Positions 46,126 to 58,559 of a DNA stretch of 64,000 nt are shown in pieces. Origin of the DNA: Mycteria americana (Eukaryota > Chordata > Aves > Ciconiiformes > Ciconiidae); assembly GCF_035582795.1 (NCBI RefSeq), contig NC_134368.1:42275501-42339500 (forward strand), written 5' to 3'. Position 1 is the stretch's first letter, and every line of letters begins with the position of its first letter. The notes beneath the pieces were generated by a model that made no database searches, was not told the origin of the DNA, and saw nothing but the letters and a program-made list of their open reading frames with translations. Both the position numbers and the translations under genes were made by a program.

Positions 46126-46790
46126 CTTCCCCTCCGCAAAACTAGCAGAGAGAGAAAAATGCCAAAACCGTGGCATGCACAAATGTGTTTTAGGTGGTTT
46201 GGGGGTTTGTTGTTGTGAGGGTTTTGGTGGTGGTTTTGGTGGTTGGTTTTTTTTTTTGGGGGGGGGGGGGTGGTGTGCTGCCTCCCGAACCGCTGCCGCG
46301 CGGGCAGGGTGGGAACGGCGCTGCCGGGGGGATGCTCGGCTTAAAGCCGAATATCGCGCCCTCCCCACAGGCCTGAGAGCCGCAGCGGTGGGAGCCAACA
46401 CCCCCCTCCACCCCCCCCGTCCCAGGTGCTTCCGCGGGCGGTGCAGCGGCGCGGCTGCTCCCCGCGTGTGCGCGGCGGGTCCGCGTGGGCTCAGCGCGGC
46501 GGGAGGGGACACCAAGCCTGGCTGGACACGGCAAAAGCATGTAGGTGCATGCGTGTGAGTGCGTCTGCATAAATATCTATACATACGTGTGTATAAATAC
46601 ATGCACATGTACGATTAATACATGCTAAATTAATGCAATCGAATATGTGTTATATTGTTTTAGTTACCTTTAGTTACTCATAGTGGTGAGTTAGTCCCAC
46701 TGTTTCCCTTCGTTTGTTTCGTGTCCTTGGAGATCTGCAAGAATACAAACTGGGGAATATTTAGATATACATTTTGCATAGTAAAAATAT

Positions 46791-46820
46791 ACAAACGTAT
46801 ACAAACGTATACAAACATAT
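46791..46820. repeat. Three tandem decamers ACAAACGTAT
   Basis: Copies at 46,791, 46,801 and 46,811; the third has one change (ACAAACATAT). Confidence 0.85.
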
Positions 46821-47652
46821 TATGCTCTATATATGTAAATACATATCAACATGTGTGCATAAATGCACATGCGAATTTCACTGAAATGCTCCGGTTTGAT
46901 GATATGGTAGGGTGGGACATGTGATGCGATACGATGCGACATGACACAGTGTCCCTTTGGATGCGAAGCTCGCGGGGGGGGTCTGCCAGGATCCCCTCCC
47001 AGGGCTGGCAGCTGGGGCATCCCCCCCCCGTTCCGGCTGCGGCCCGTGGGAAAGGGGCGCGATTTCCCGGCCGCTGCTGCCCCGTGCTCGGGCGAGGAGG
47101 GCAGGGAGACAGTGCCTGCTCTGGTAGCACGGAGTCATCTCCCGCTCTTCCCTGCAGGAATAAACCTTATTTATCAAGGAGGCAAGGGGGCACCCGGCGT
47201 CACCAGCAGATCTCCCCCCCGCCAAGAAAAAAAAAAAAAAGAAAAAAGAAGTTACAAGGAGAGAGATCACTGCTGGCAGTAAGCAAACGGGATGAAGTCC
47301 CTTCTCGGTCCGCTGCGTGAGGCGAGGCTGGTTTTCCTTTCCTTTCCTTCAAAATTGCCGTTTGCAAAATTCGCGTGGCACAGACCAGAGCTTTCAAACA
47401 CCTTCTTAGGAAAGAACAGGCACTTCCCCGACTTCTTGTCTTGTTTTTTTTTTCTCCTATAACTGCTGGCTGCGGGGTACAAAAGACATGGATAAATGCA
47501 TCCACCCATCCCTCCTTTAATAATCTCCTCTAAACTCATCGTGTAACATTTCAGAACAGTGATTTCAAACCTGAATCGGTCACTTACCTAAAAGGAAAAA
47601 AGAAAGAACACACCCTCCCCCCCCCCCCCCCGCTACCAATAATAATATTGGA

Positions 47653-48283
47653 AAGGGAAGGAAAAGAAAGGGAAAAGAAAAGAGAAAAGAGAAAAGAGAA
47701 AAGAGAAAAGAGAAAAGAGAAAAGAGAAAAGAGAAAAGAGAAAAGAGAAAAGAGAAAAGAGAAAAGAGAAAAGAAAAGAGAAAGAAAAAAGAGAAAAGAA
47801 ACAAAAGAGAAGAGAGAAGAGAAGAGAAGAGAAGAGAAGAGAAGAGAAGAGAAGAGAAGAGAAGAGAAGAGAAGAGAAGAGAAGAGAAGAGAAGAGAGAG
47901 AAGGAAAGGAAAGGAAAGGAAAGGAAAGGAAAGGAAAGGAAAGGAAAGGAAAGGAAAGGAAAGGAAAGGAAAGGAAAGGAAAGGAAAGGAAAGGAAAGGA
48001 AAGGAAAGGAAAGGAAAGGAAAGGAAAGGAAAGGAAAGGAAAGGAAAGGAAAGGAAAGGAAAGGAAAGGAAAGGAAAGGAAAGGAAAAGAAAAAGAAAGA
48101 GAAAGAGAAAGAGAAAAAGAAGAAAAAGAAGAAAAAGAAAAAGAAAAAGAAAAAGAAAAAGAAAAAGAAAAAGAAAAAGAAAAGAAAAAGAAAAAGAAAA
48201 AGAAAAAGAAAAAGAAAAAGAAAAAGAAAAAGAAAAAGAAAAAGAAAAAGAAAAAGAAAAAGAAAAAGAAAAAGAAAAAGAAA
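47653..48283. repeat. 630-bp polypurine tract of changing repeat unit
   Basis: Nearly every base on the plus strand is A or G. Units change in order: AAAAGAG heptamers (to about 47,775), GAGAA pentamers (about 47,806-47,895), GGAAA pentamers (about 47,905-48,086, roughly 36 units), a mixed zone, then AAAAAG hexamers (about 48,128-48,282). A C15-type run lies just before, at about 47,617-47,631. Lys/Glu/Arg frames of up to 413 codons start here and are artefacts. Confidence 0.95.
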
Positions 48284-48660
48284 TCCCCCACCGTTTTGAT
48301 TATTAGTATTTTCCCATCGGTTTCTTGCACGAAGAGCCGAGAGCGGGCACAGAGCAAGGCAGAGGGAGCTGCCGAGTGCCTGAAGCCAGGGAGCCGCAAG
48401 CGCCCGGCCGTGAGTCGGGGGCTTCAGCAGCTCTTCCTTCCCGCGGGGTGGGGGATTGCCTTCCAGGGCAGGGGGGCGGCCAGGCCGGCGGCCAGAGGCT
48501 CCCCGCAGGGCACGGCTGCTGGCCCCTCGCCCGGGCAGCCCCGGGGCAGGCCCTGGGCTGCGCCTCCGGGTAGAGCAGGAATTTCAGACCGTCCTTCAGT
48601 CGGGGAGGAAACAACCGCATTTCCAGCGAGGAACACAGAAAGCTCTTTCTTAGGTATTAG
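48284..48660. other. Spacer between two polypurine arrays
   Basis: About 375 bases, AT-rich at the start and GC-rich later, with no gene recognised. It separates two arrays that both consist of AAAAAG-type hexamers. Confidence 0.6.
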
Positions 48661-48666
48661 CGGGGA

Positions 48667-48960
48667 AAAAAAAAAAAAAGAAAAAATTGAAAAAAGAAAA
48701 AAGGAAAAAAGAAAAAAAAGAAAAAAGGAAAAAGGAAAAAGGAAAAAGGAAAAAGAAAAAGAAAAAGAAAAAGAAAAAGAAAAAGAAAAAGAAAAAGAAA
48801 AAGAAAAAGAAAAAGAAAAAGAAAAAGAAAAAGAAAAAGAAAAAGAAAAAGAAAAAGAAAAAAGGAAAAGAAAAAAGAATAAAGAATAAAGAATAAAGAA
48901 AAAGAAAAGAAAAAAGAGAGTGAGAAAAAGGATAAGAAAAAAAGAGGGAAAAAAGAAAAA
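48667..48960. repeat. (AAAAAG)n polypurine array
   Basis: Second purine array: GAAAAA and GGAAAA variants at both edges with a clean AAAAAG core at about 48,749-48,858. Later units include AATAAAG changes near 48,877-48,898. Confidence 0.95.
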
Positions 48961-49015
48961 GCGGGGGGGGAACCACTTTGTGCGCTTGGGACTGCAGGAA
49001 CAGCACTGAGGATAG

Positions 49016-49109
49016 GGCTGGATCCTCACCCCGGGACGGACGGTGCCAGCCGTTGGTGTGGCTTGGTGCACGGGGCTGGCACCGTCCATCCCGGGGTGAG
49101 GATCCGGCC
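49016..49109. repeat. Near-perfect inverted repeat (36-bp arms, 22-bp loop)
   Basis: Arm 1 (49,016-49,051) pairs with arm 2 (49,074-49,109). I checked it base by base: 34 Watson-Crick pairs, one G:T (49,019 with 49,106) and one mismatch (49,037 with 49,088), around a 22-base loop. The arms are GC-rich and hold CCTCACCCCGGG at the middle. It directly follows the polypurine arrays, at the point where the CpG-rich domain ends. Transcribed from either strand it would fold like a pre-miRNA-sized hairpin. It may equally be a palindrome made by a DNA repair event. It resembles no element I know. Confidence 0.85.
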
Positions 49110-51999
49110 TCACGCCTTCCCATGAACCAAATCCGACATCAAAGGACATGCGATAGGCAATGTGGAGCGCACATGGGAGGCTCGCAAAGCCTTTTCTGTC
49201 AAAACACGTTTCCCAGTGTTTTCCTGCCCTACCAGAGCTAGCCCCCCAGCACCCTCGCAGGACTATGGAGAAGCAGCAGGGACCTATAGACCTCTAGAGA
49301 TGGGCTATGCGTACCTACAGCATACATATAGCTTCTCGAAGTGAGCCCCAGGAGCCGCCGGTTTCTTTTCTTCCTCTGTGGGATGCAGTGACTTGCAGCA
49401 AGTTAATAGCCGTTGTCATCCAGGGGTGTTTTTAATTATCTTTTTGGGCCTCTGCAGATTTAACTCATCTTCTGCCACTTTGCTGCACAAACTGGGCATC
49501 AATCCAATGTTCACTTTCAAACCCAGCCCTTGCAATCAATATCTCACCTGCTTCGCATCTATCCCACCGGCCAACTCCTAGTTCAGCCAAACACAGCAAC
49601 TGTCTCCACCCCAAGTCCAAGGGCTCGATGGATATCCCTTTACCCTGCTTAGCGACTGCGTGTGGCCCCTCCGGTGATCTGCCAGTGTCTGGAGGCAAAG
49701 GAGGATCCGAGATGGGTTGTAATGGGAAATGGAGGAGGATTTTAAGGCTCTGGACTGGTGGGGAGCGGAGAGGAGATGGGAAATGAAATTAAGACCGTTC
49801 AGTTCTGCATGAGTATTCCAGAAAACAGTCTTACAAACATCTAGGTAATAAGTTAAATAAAGTTCTGATTTAGGAGGGAATTGGGAATTTGTAGCACATT
49901 TTAGTGATTTGTTTAGATCCTTTTTTAAAAAATTTTTCATTCATTCACACCATGTTATTTTGAGAGGTTATAAAAAAGAGCAATAGGTTTGTGTGCATCA
50001 ATTAATATACTGCAGTATACTACAATAAATGCTACATATTTATATGTGTACTCATTTCTCATTGCCATAACAAATCTAGAGAAAAACTTAACGTTTTTGC
50101 AGAGATTCCAAGACACAGCATTTAGAAAGAGTCACTACAATACTTCATACTGTCTGCACCTAGGAAGCTCCTATTACTTAACTGGGACACAAGTCCAGCT
50201 CACAAACATACCAACACTGGGGATTAGGTGGAAATCTGGTGTTTAAATGCAGACTATCTTTTTCATATCATCATGCCTTTACCAAGTAACTCCCCCGGCA
50301 CCAGGGAAGCCTCTGAGATGCCTGAAGTTCTGCTCCGCACGTGCACTGAAGCCTTTTGGTCTTGACAGGGCTAAGTGCATATCTCACACCTAATCCCATC
50401 CGGATTCTCAGACAAAGCATTCCTCCTTCCCGGAGAGCTGGCTCTGGCAGTGCACATGTAATGCATGCTCACACAAATGGGGTCTGCACAAAACACGGTG
50501 GCACCGGAGCACGGTGGGGAAATGCCCGCAGTGAGGCAGTGCAGTCAGCCCCATTTTGCAGAGTAGCTTGTTAGTCATGCAGGACTTGAGGGAGCTAGCG
50601 ACGTCCATCTTCTTCTGATTTAGGGAATTCATAACCACATCTCCCATCACTGTGGAGTGTAGCTTACATAATATCAGGCATCTGAAGGATGGGGAGAAGA
50701 AATAGTCTTCTTTCCTTCGAAGCTGCGTTAATCTGCATGGTACAATTAATGATTTGGTCCCTCTTCCCTTCTGCCTTCTGTGCCAACACCAGAACAGCTT
50801 CTACCCAGACATCAGTATACTGTTACAGAGGGTGGGAAGTAGAAGTTTAACCTCTCTAAGGAACTGAATGAGGTCCCCAGAGCCTCATTTCTACAAGAAA
50901 GAACATATTTTTCAATTTCTGATTGAAAAGATTTATTTTCCACCACCACAATGCAGGAAAGAACCAGAAGCCACTGAGCCGGGCAGCCAGGTCCCTGGCA
51001 GACCGAGGTAGTGCTGAGCTGCTTGAGGGGAAGTGATGGGAGATTTTATGCCCTTGGGAAAAAGGGTGGGAGGGTTTTTAAGCCTCTGATATGTCAGGCT
51101 GTCCTCAAGCAGTCAGTGAAGAGGCTTTGGAAAAGGTCCAAACCAGACTGCTCTGTTCAGGTTGCATGAAGTGGTGATGGACTTTCAGATACTGGGTAAG
51201 GACAGTTAGTAGCTGTGCCCATGTGGCTGGAAAGCAGGAAACACATGTCCTCAAAGGCAGCAGCGCAGGATGCCACTGATGTGGGGCATCGCTGGCATGA
51301 GCTAACTGCTGCTGGAGTCCCCGGGGAGTGCACACATACCGGACACCTCTCCTTGAGGACAAATCTTGCAGGCTGTGTGCAGCCACCTCCGCCACCACCC
51401 ACCGATGCTGCCATCCCCTCGCTGTGGCTCCTCACCCTCCCTAGGTTCCCTGTTCAGAGCTTGCGTTGCCCTTAACATCTGGAAAATTAAGTGCTTGAAG
51501 TTCAGGCTGGCCTCACATACAGCCTTTGGGGATCCAGGCCAACCACTGTACAGGTGAGGGGGCCTTTGAACGTCCATCTGCATTGCTTAATGTAAAAGAA
51601 CTCAAAGGCCCAAACCCATGCACCTACTAGTTGCTGAGGCTGCTTGAATAAGGAGTAGAGCATAGCATCCAAAAAGCACAACTTTTGAGAGATCTGAACC
51701 AAGTCTTCCTTCTGTACATGTCTGTACAGCCTGTCAAAGAAATTTATTCCAATAAATATTTTAAGAGCCCAGGGATGGTGCTGAAATGGAAAACTTAGCT
51801 CCTTACATTGTCAGTCAAACTGACTTTTCCTAGAATTCACACAGCTGATCAACAGGGGAGGGTTTGGGGAGGTACAATTTCTGGTAAAGAAAGGAAGCAT
51901 GGCAGTATGGTTCATGTGCCCAAGGCCTTAATCTCCCCCTACCCCCTCCCCCCCCCCCCGTAAAATTAACCACATAATTTGTAATCATTCATAACAGTT

Positions 52000-52430
52000 G
52001 GAATTGTCTTGACTTTTAAAAGACTTTTCTCATTAGACAACCCTTTAATCCTTGTAAAGCGTATTATTGATCTTAATATGCAGAAAATGCCATAGCTAGC
52101 AACTCAGAATGTCTGTGCCATTTTTGCTAAACAATGAGAATTGATGAGGTTTGGCAGGACATTAAAATATTTAACATTATAGCTTTGAGAAGGCTTTTAT
52201 GTGTCTGTACTAATAGGAAAATCTTTTAACAGGAAAATTGTTTTTCTCTGCTCCGCTAAAATCTCCAGTGAGGGCTGATTCTATTTGCATTAAACCTGAT
52301 GGGAGGATTCATTACTGACTGCAAAGTCAATTCCAAGAGGAATTCCAGTTTGGAAAATAATGACTAGAAAAAAAATATCAGCCTTTTAGTCACATGACTA
52401 GTGCCATTTAAATTAGCATTTCATTACACG
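52000..52430. promoter_or_regulatory. Candidate conserved non-coding element
   Basis: Low-repeat, AT-rich block with homeodomain-like cores, an ATTTGCAT octamer near 52,283 and a CACATGAC E-box-like site near 52,391. The texture resembles deeply conserved enhancers; conservation cannot be tested here. Confidence 0.25.
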
Positions 52431-54639
52431 CCCTGACACTTCAGAAAGCATCTGGGGCTGGGACATTTCGCTTTGCCCAGAGAAGTTGCATGTTACCAGT
52501 CTGAGCACGGTGGACACGCCAGCTCCTACACCATCATGTCGTCTGAAGCACATGAGACAGATCAGGTGCTGCTCCCAGGGGAGCCACAGGCCTGTATCAC
52601 ATCCTTCTACGAGTCTACTTATGAGACATTTTATTTTTTTTCAATTTTAACTGCCCAGATCTCTGTTCTTGCTATCCACGCCTGACTTGCAGGGCTGAGC
52701 TTTGGTACCTTGGCTAATTCTCTGTCTTTACAGCATTGTGAGTAGGGTGCAGAGCTCAGGGGAAGTAGTACGAGAGGCAGCAGGGTGTTCAAAAACCAGA
52801 CCATCGCTATGTAGAGCATTACAAGACCTAAATAGGTAACTGTGACAGGGAAAGCATATCTGGTTCAGTTCCTTGACTCAGCAAGGAGTGTTTGCCAGCT
52901 GGCTAATTTGTCACGTCCTAGTCCATTGTGAGCTACCCAAGGGCCGTGGCAGAGCCCTGGCAAAACGGGGCCATCATCACCTTAGGGCTGCAAGAGCATC
53001 TCCAGGCACTCCTCCATCCCGTGAGCCTGAGCGCTGCCTCGGGCTGGTGCACGCCAGTGCTGAGCCCTGCAATGCGTGTGTCCTCTGATCATGCATCTTT
53101 GCATTTAGGATGAAGGAGGAAAATAATTTAGGCTAACTGGGCAGCCTAAAAGAAGGTTGTGATGAAAAGGAGATTGTAAAGTTCATGCCTATCTTTGTCT
53201 TTCAGTATTGAGCTCATGTGAGGGTACGCTGATCCTTTGGGCACCTGCAGCACAAAGGTCCTTCTTGCCTGCATTTCTCTTAAAAGCTCTAAGGGCAGAG
53301 CTCAGGGGCCCGTTGAGGCCTCTTAGGCTTTTTGTAACATTAAACAAAGGCTGGTACACTTCATTTTAACTATGGAGCTCATCCCCAAGTTTTCCTGAGG
53401 TGGCCAATTTAATTATGAGCATCACGTTATTTGTGAATATCAGATTCGTTTTATCATTTGCAATCTTCCCTTTACCCCCAGAAGGACAGCACCTATTATA
53501 AATGCCAGCAGGAAAAGAACAAAATGTAAAATTGGTACTCTGTAATCATATTTATTCCTGTACACAACAAGCTCAAACGCTGAGATCTTTTAATAGCTTT
53601 TTCCATATTGGACTCTTTGTTTGGATGTGGTTTTCCTGATGTATCCTAGTAACATGTTTAGTTAATTTATATTGTGTGTATGTGTAGACAGATATACACA
53701 CATCCATATGTATGCACACACATAGTCCTCATTAAGTAAGTGTTAAACCTCCCACAGCAGAGCTGGGTTTGGAGGGCAATAGGGCTGCAAGCTAGAGGTC
53801 TGTTCCCTTTGCAGAGGGGTACCGCAGAGCCTGCTCCAAGGAGGCACACACAGCCGCCAGCGGGGAGCTGGAGCCCCCGTGCCTCTGGTGTGAAGGTTGC
53901 TCTGACGTGTGCACCCCAGGCAGGATTAAAACCCTCCTTTCTCGCTGGGAGCCAAGCGCCATGCTCACGAGCCCTCTGGAGGGGGTGGGTTCGTCGCCCC
54001 CCCATCCCTCACTTGCACGTGCAGAGTCTGGAGCACTTGGCCAGGCCCTTGGTAGCAGAGGGGTCGCTTGCACGTGCATTGGCGGTGCGAGGACTTGACC
54101 CTTAAATTGTTAGAGTATCTATCTCGGCTGTTGCAAGGCAAACTCCAAACCCAGAAACATTTGGCGGATGATGAAGAAAGGAGTGATTCCAGATATCGCA
54201 CAGTAAAACACAAATATAACCTACTTGTCTGGTGTTAGGAGAAGACTCTTGAAGGGCTCAATCCTGGCCACATCTGTCTTTATTGAAACAAGCGAGAGCT
54301 GGCTCCAGGGCTACAATACACGCTCTTGGAAAAGCCACACACTCCTTATCCTCTTCTTTTTCCAGGCCCACAAGTGGATTGAAGGAGTCCTGCACTGTCA
54401 TATTTACTCTATAGCAAAACTCCCTTCGAGGAGGATTCTGCAGACCTAAGGACTGAGGAGTCAGGACTGGGAGCTAAGGAAACGACATGAATAATTTCCT
54501 TCGTAGCTGGTTTAGAAAAAGCCAGCTGCTTTCTACAGTCATGCCAAAACTAAGAGGAGATGGTCTGAGGTTAAGAAACACGTGGGATAATTTTCATACC
54601 AAATGTGAAAAATGAGAAATTGTTTTAACATATAGTAAC

Positions 54640-55330
54640 TTGCCATAAAAATGTGATACGTATTCCCTTCCAGCTTTAAAAGGAGACTTTATAAACTCTA
54701 CCGTCTTTGATTTGTTAAAGCAACTTCATATTTATTTTTTTAATTCATAAGTTTGTGAGAAAACATAATGAAACCCTTGATGTTTTTATGATCTCGATTA
54801 GTGCTTCATTGTATAAGTATTTGGTTATTGAAACATACACTAAATATTGCACTGTAAAATCTGTTGCGACTTATCCAATATCTTTTGGAATTAATAGGAA
54901 AAAAATGACAAGATTGCAAAAATGGTATTAGTTTTTATTTTATTTCATTTAATAAAAAACTCACTTGACTGCACTTTGCTTTATTTTCTCACTTATTGTG
55001 TATATATTTGAAGAAAAATGTCTGTTGCATATCATCTATCTAACACTAAAAACTGATGCTGTTATTAATAAGTTACTGAGAAAAATAAACCAGTTTGCAC
55101 TTTGATTTCTATCACTCCTGGTGAGCGATTCTTCTGGAATAAACATAGCTCTAACGCATGTAAACAACACAGGAAATTAATAACAAAATTCTTTGGATTT
55201 ATTTCAGATGCCGCGTACTTTATGTAAATATATGTGGCTTTCGATTTCAATTATTTTCCAGTAAGTAATAAACTTTGCTTATTAACCTCCTCTTAAACTA
55301 AACATTTATTACTTTATAAGTGTTATTTCA
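54640..55330. promoter_or_regulatory. Candidate conserved non-coding element
   Basis: About 690 AT-rich bases without repeats, rich in TTTATG, GATTAG and TAATTC-type homeodomain cores. Possible distant enhancer; unproven. Confidence 0.25.
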
Positions 55331-58300
55331 ACTAAATCAAGTGGATGTTCTTGGTACATTAATGCAACAGATCTGTTCAACCAGAGAAGCAGGATGGCTT
55401 CTTCTGAATTGGGAAAACTCTGAGTTTCTACTTAAACTTCAAGGGAATGTGATGCAGTATAATTTGTTGATTTTTAATGTGAAAAATTTTGATCATAGCT
55501 TTTTAAAATTAATCTACCTTTCCCTCATAAGCTCAGTGGTAAAACATGGGGAAAATCCCATCAGTTGGATAAAGTTACATATATCTGCTCCATGAACCTT
55601 GGGTTAGTAGTTTTTCACAGGACTGGCTTGACGGGCTTTTTTTCACTACCAGCTGTGATAGCCAATATTTTCCTGGAGTGATGAGTGGGGTATCGTTTCT
55701 GGAAACAGAGTTCTTTTACGTGTACAATTTTAAGAATATAAGGACAAAGATATTTTGTATTTTCTGTACCAAGAGGGAAAAATACATGTTAAGAAACATT
55801 CTGTTCTCAAGATTGTCATGATATATGTTTGACTTCTAAAAAGTTATCGGCACTGGCCTCTGTGGGGACTTTGGACCCTTAGAAAACCCACTCCCACGTG
55901 TATGGGTGTGCAGCTCATGATGTGGAAAAATCCCTGCCACGACATAAAGGTTTGGTGTGGGACACAACAGCACCTGCATTGCCCTTCCTTACCTGAGAAA
56001 CTAGGAGCAAACCCCCGGGGGGTCAACCAGGGGGACCGTGGGAACCAGCATCTTCTCAACCCAAACTTCTTGCGCTGGGACTGGATTCGGAGAAGCCCAC
56101 TGTGCCACTGCCGTGCACCCCTGGCTCACACGGGCGTTTGACCGATGTTGGCTCCTTTTCCACACAAGAGCCAGGAGGAGGCGGGTGGTGGCACGGCGTG
56201 GGCACCTCTGCCTTTTGGGGGTTGCTAGCACACACGAGGGCTGCCGGCTCTGAGGCTCGTGGGAGAGATTTCGTTGCTCTGACCGTGTCAGATATCAGCA
56301 CACAGCTTAGTATTTAACATGAGTGCTAGGCTTCTGGATTTTATCTCTTAATGAGGCACAGGCTATCCTTGGGGGACAGTGAATCATCACATTTCTCGAG
56401 CGCGAGCTCGCAACCAGCAGCACTTATTTTAGGGATTGCATTGGCCAGGAGTCCGCATGAGGCGACGTTAGCTCTGATTACAGGAGTCAAGCACTAAAAT
56501 CTATTAACTCAGATATAATAGTTTTTGGTTTCTTTTGGTTTTATTTTGTTCGGTTCAATTGGATTTGCTTCAGACATGACTCATTGCCACTTCCTGCATC
56601 TCCACGCTGGTTCCTGCAGGACCCTCAGCCGTGGAGCATGGCTTGCACCCACTTCAAACACAATGCAAATTCTCACGTATATTTTTTCATACTGAGGCTT
56701 CATCTAAACTAAATGTGGCAGGCCAGAGGGTATGCAGTACACATCCTTGGTTCCCTTAGTAGACTGAAAAGAGAACTACAAAGAAAATAAAGGGGAAAAA
56801 AAAAAGAAAGAGAGAGAAAAAAACCCCTCTGGATATATAAAGGAAGAAGTCAAATTCCAAAAGCTCACAGGAAGCCAAATTCTCCAGGCACAAGAAAAGT
56901 GACATTATCCAAATCAAACCTTAACACAGCATGGAAATGTGATGAAGAGTAGGGCTGGTATTTTCAGTAAGGCTATAGACATATATGTAAATACAATCAA
57001 ATTGGGAACACATTCTAGGGATTAAAGAGATCTGCGTAGCACTAGAAGAAAGAAGCAGCAGATGTAACTGCTAACAACAAAAGAAAGGGTTTCTGGCCAA
57101 AGTTCAAGATTTTCTTGCACCCAAGCCCATTGTTGCAAATGAATCTGGACACAGTAAATAATTTGTAGTGACTTGTAGATCCAGCTTCTTTTTGTTGTTG
57201 TTCATGAACTAGCTACCATTTACCAACATGCTGACTTTTATAAATGAGTTCCTTCAGAGCCATTCAGTAAACAGGTAACACAGATGTATTTCCATCTAGG
57301 CAGCGTCACTGCTCTATTAAACTGAGCTTCTATAGTGTCTGTGAAATGGGCAATGACCGAAAAGCATTGATGACTGAAGATGACCAAAAAGTTCTGAGCC
57401 CTGATCAGCAGATTTCCAGCAGCAGAGAGGCATGAACTCCCATGCAGCTGATCTTCAAGCTTCAAAGAGGTCCCAGGCATCACATTTCACATAAGCCTCT
57501 CTCAGTGAAGGAGGGGAGGTATCAGATGGGGGAGACACCTTGGTGGAGCAATGGCCTGGGAAACAAGATCTGTCAGGATTAGTCCAATACTGATTTTAAT
57601 TTCTTGGTGTCTGTAGCCAGAGCTCTCTGGCCATCTTAGCAGTAGGTATTAAACAAGCCATTAAAATTGAGCTGCAGAATTAGAAAACTTTGTCAGGTCA
57701 AGACAGACATTAAAAATGATAAATAAGTCACTACACATAGTGGAGATCATCCTGAACACAAGAGAAGAGTGCTCAGCCAAAATTAACCTGGAAATAAGAC
57801 CCACCTTGACAAGTGTCTTACTTTCACTGGTCACCTGGGAAATATCAACAGTATTTTCAACCTTTTTAATTTAATGTTCCTGTCTGTATGTTGTGAAGAC
57901 CAGAAGCCCGATGGGTTAAGGAAGCACATAGAAATGTTGTATTCAGTGTCCACACATACTTCACAGGTCTCCACAGCAAATGCTGCAGTTTAACAACTTA
58001 AAACTAGTCAAAACTAGGAATGCCAATGCAGATGATAGTCGTTTGTCTTAGTGCCTGCAACAAGGGCGCCCGTGTCTCATGTTATTCAGTGATCCTGAAG
58101 GACAGAGAGGGCTACCATATTGTCCCAGCAGGAGAGAGAGAAACAAATATCTTCTGTCCATCGTTACTTTGAAGGAACTGGCAGCAGCAGACTTTCTAGA
58201 TCTGGGAGAAAAGGAGCTATGGGGTGGTGAGGAAGTGGAATTTCTCTGGTTCCCAAGACGGTTTTCCATGCTGATGCCGTAGGCAAGCAAGGCCATGCGC

Positions 58301-58559
58301 AGCCTTGCGTGGGTCAAGCAAGGCGGTCGCTCTGGCAGCCTGGCCGTGCGGTGCTGCCCCAGCCCTACGAGAGCCCCGCCACTGGGGCCTGGGGCTGCAA
58401 ACCCACAGCTGCTGCCCCCTGGCCCCAGGTAACTGCTCTGCTCTCCCTCGCTCGCTGCAAGCCACCGTGTCATCTCAGACTGAGCCCAAACCACAAGCCC
58501 AAGCTCTCTTCTCCTTTACAATGGGGATGGCAGTAGATTAAACAATGAAAAAGTAAGAT

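Larger units (their letters stand above)
39560..47640. other. CpG-rich non-coding region with long microsatellites
   Basis: No gene recognised. CpG-rich blocks fill most of it (39,830-40,640; 41,560-42,090; 42,600-43,000; 43,090-43,900; 44,200-45,550; 46,260-46,560; 46,960-47,150). AT-rich islands lie near 40,900-41,450 and 46,560-46,900. Arrays of penta- and hexanucleotides are listed separately. The frames encoding long Ser/Leu/Pro/Phe or Arg/Glu/Lys strings are repeats. Confidence 0.5.

Noticed and set aside
47648-48889. 413-codon Lys/Glu/Arg open frame
   Set aside because: Translation of polypurine microsatellites; no non-repeat domain.
57230-57490. 81-codon minus-strand frame
   Set aside because: No recognised family and no splice context.
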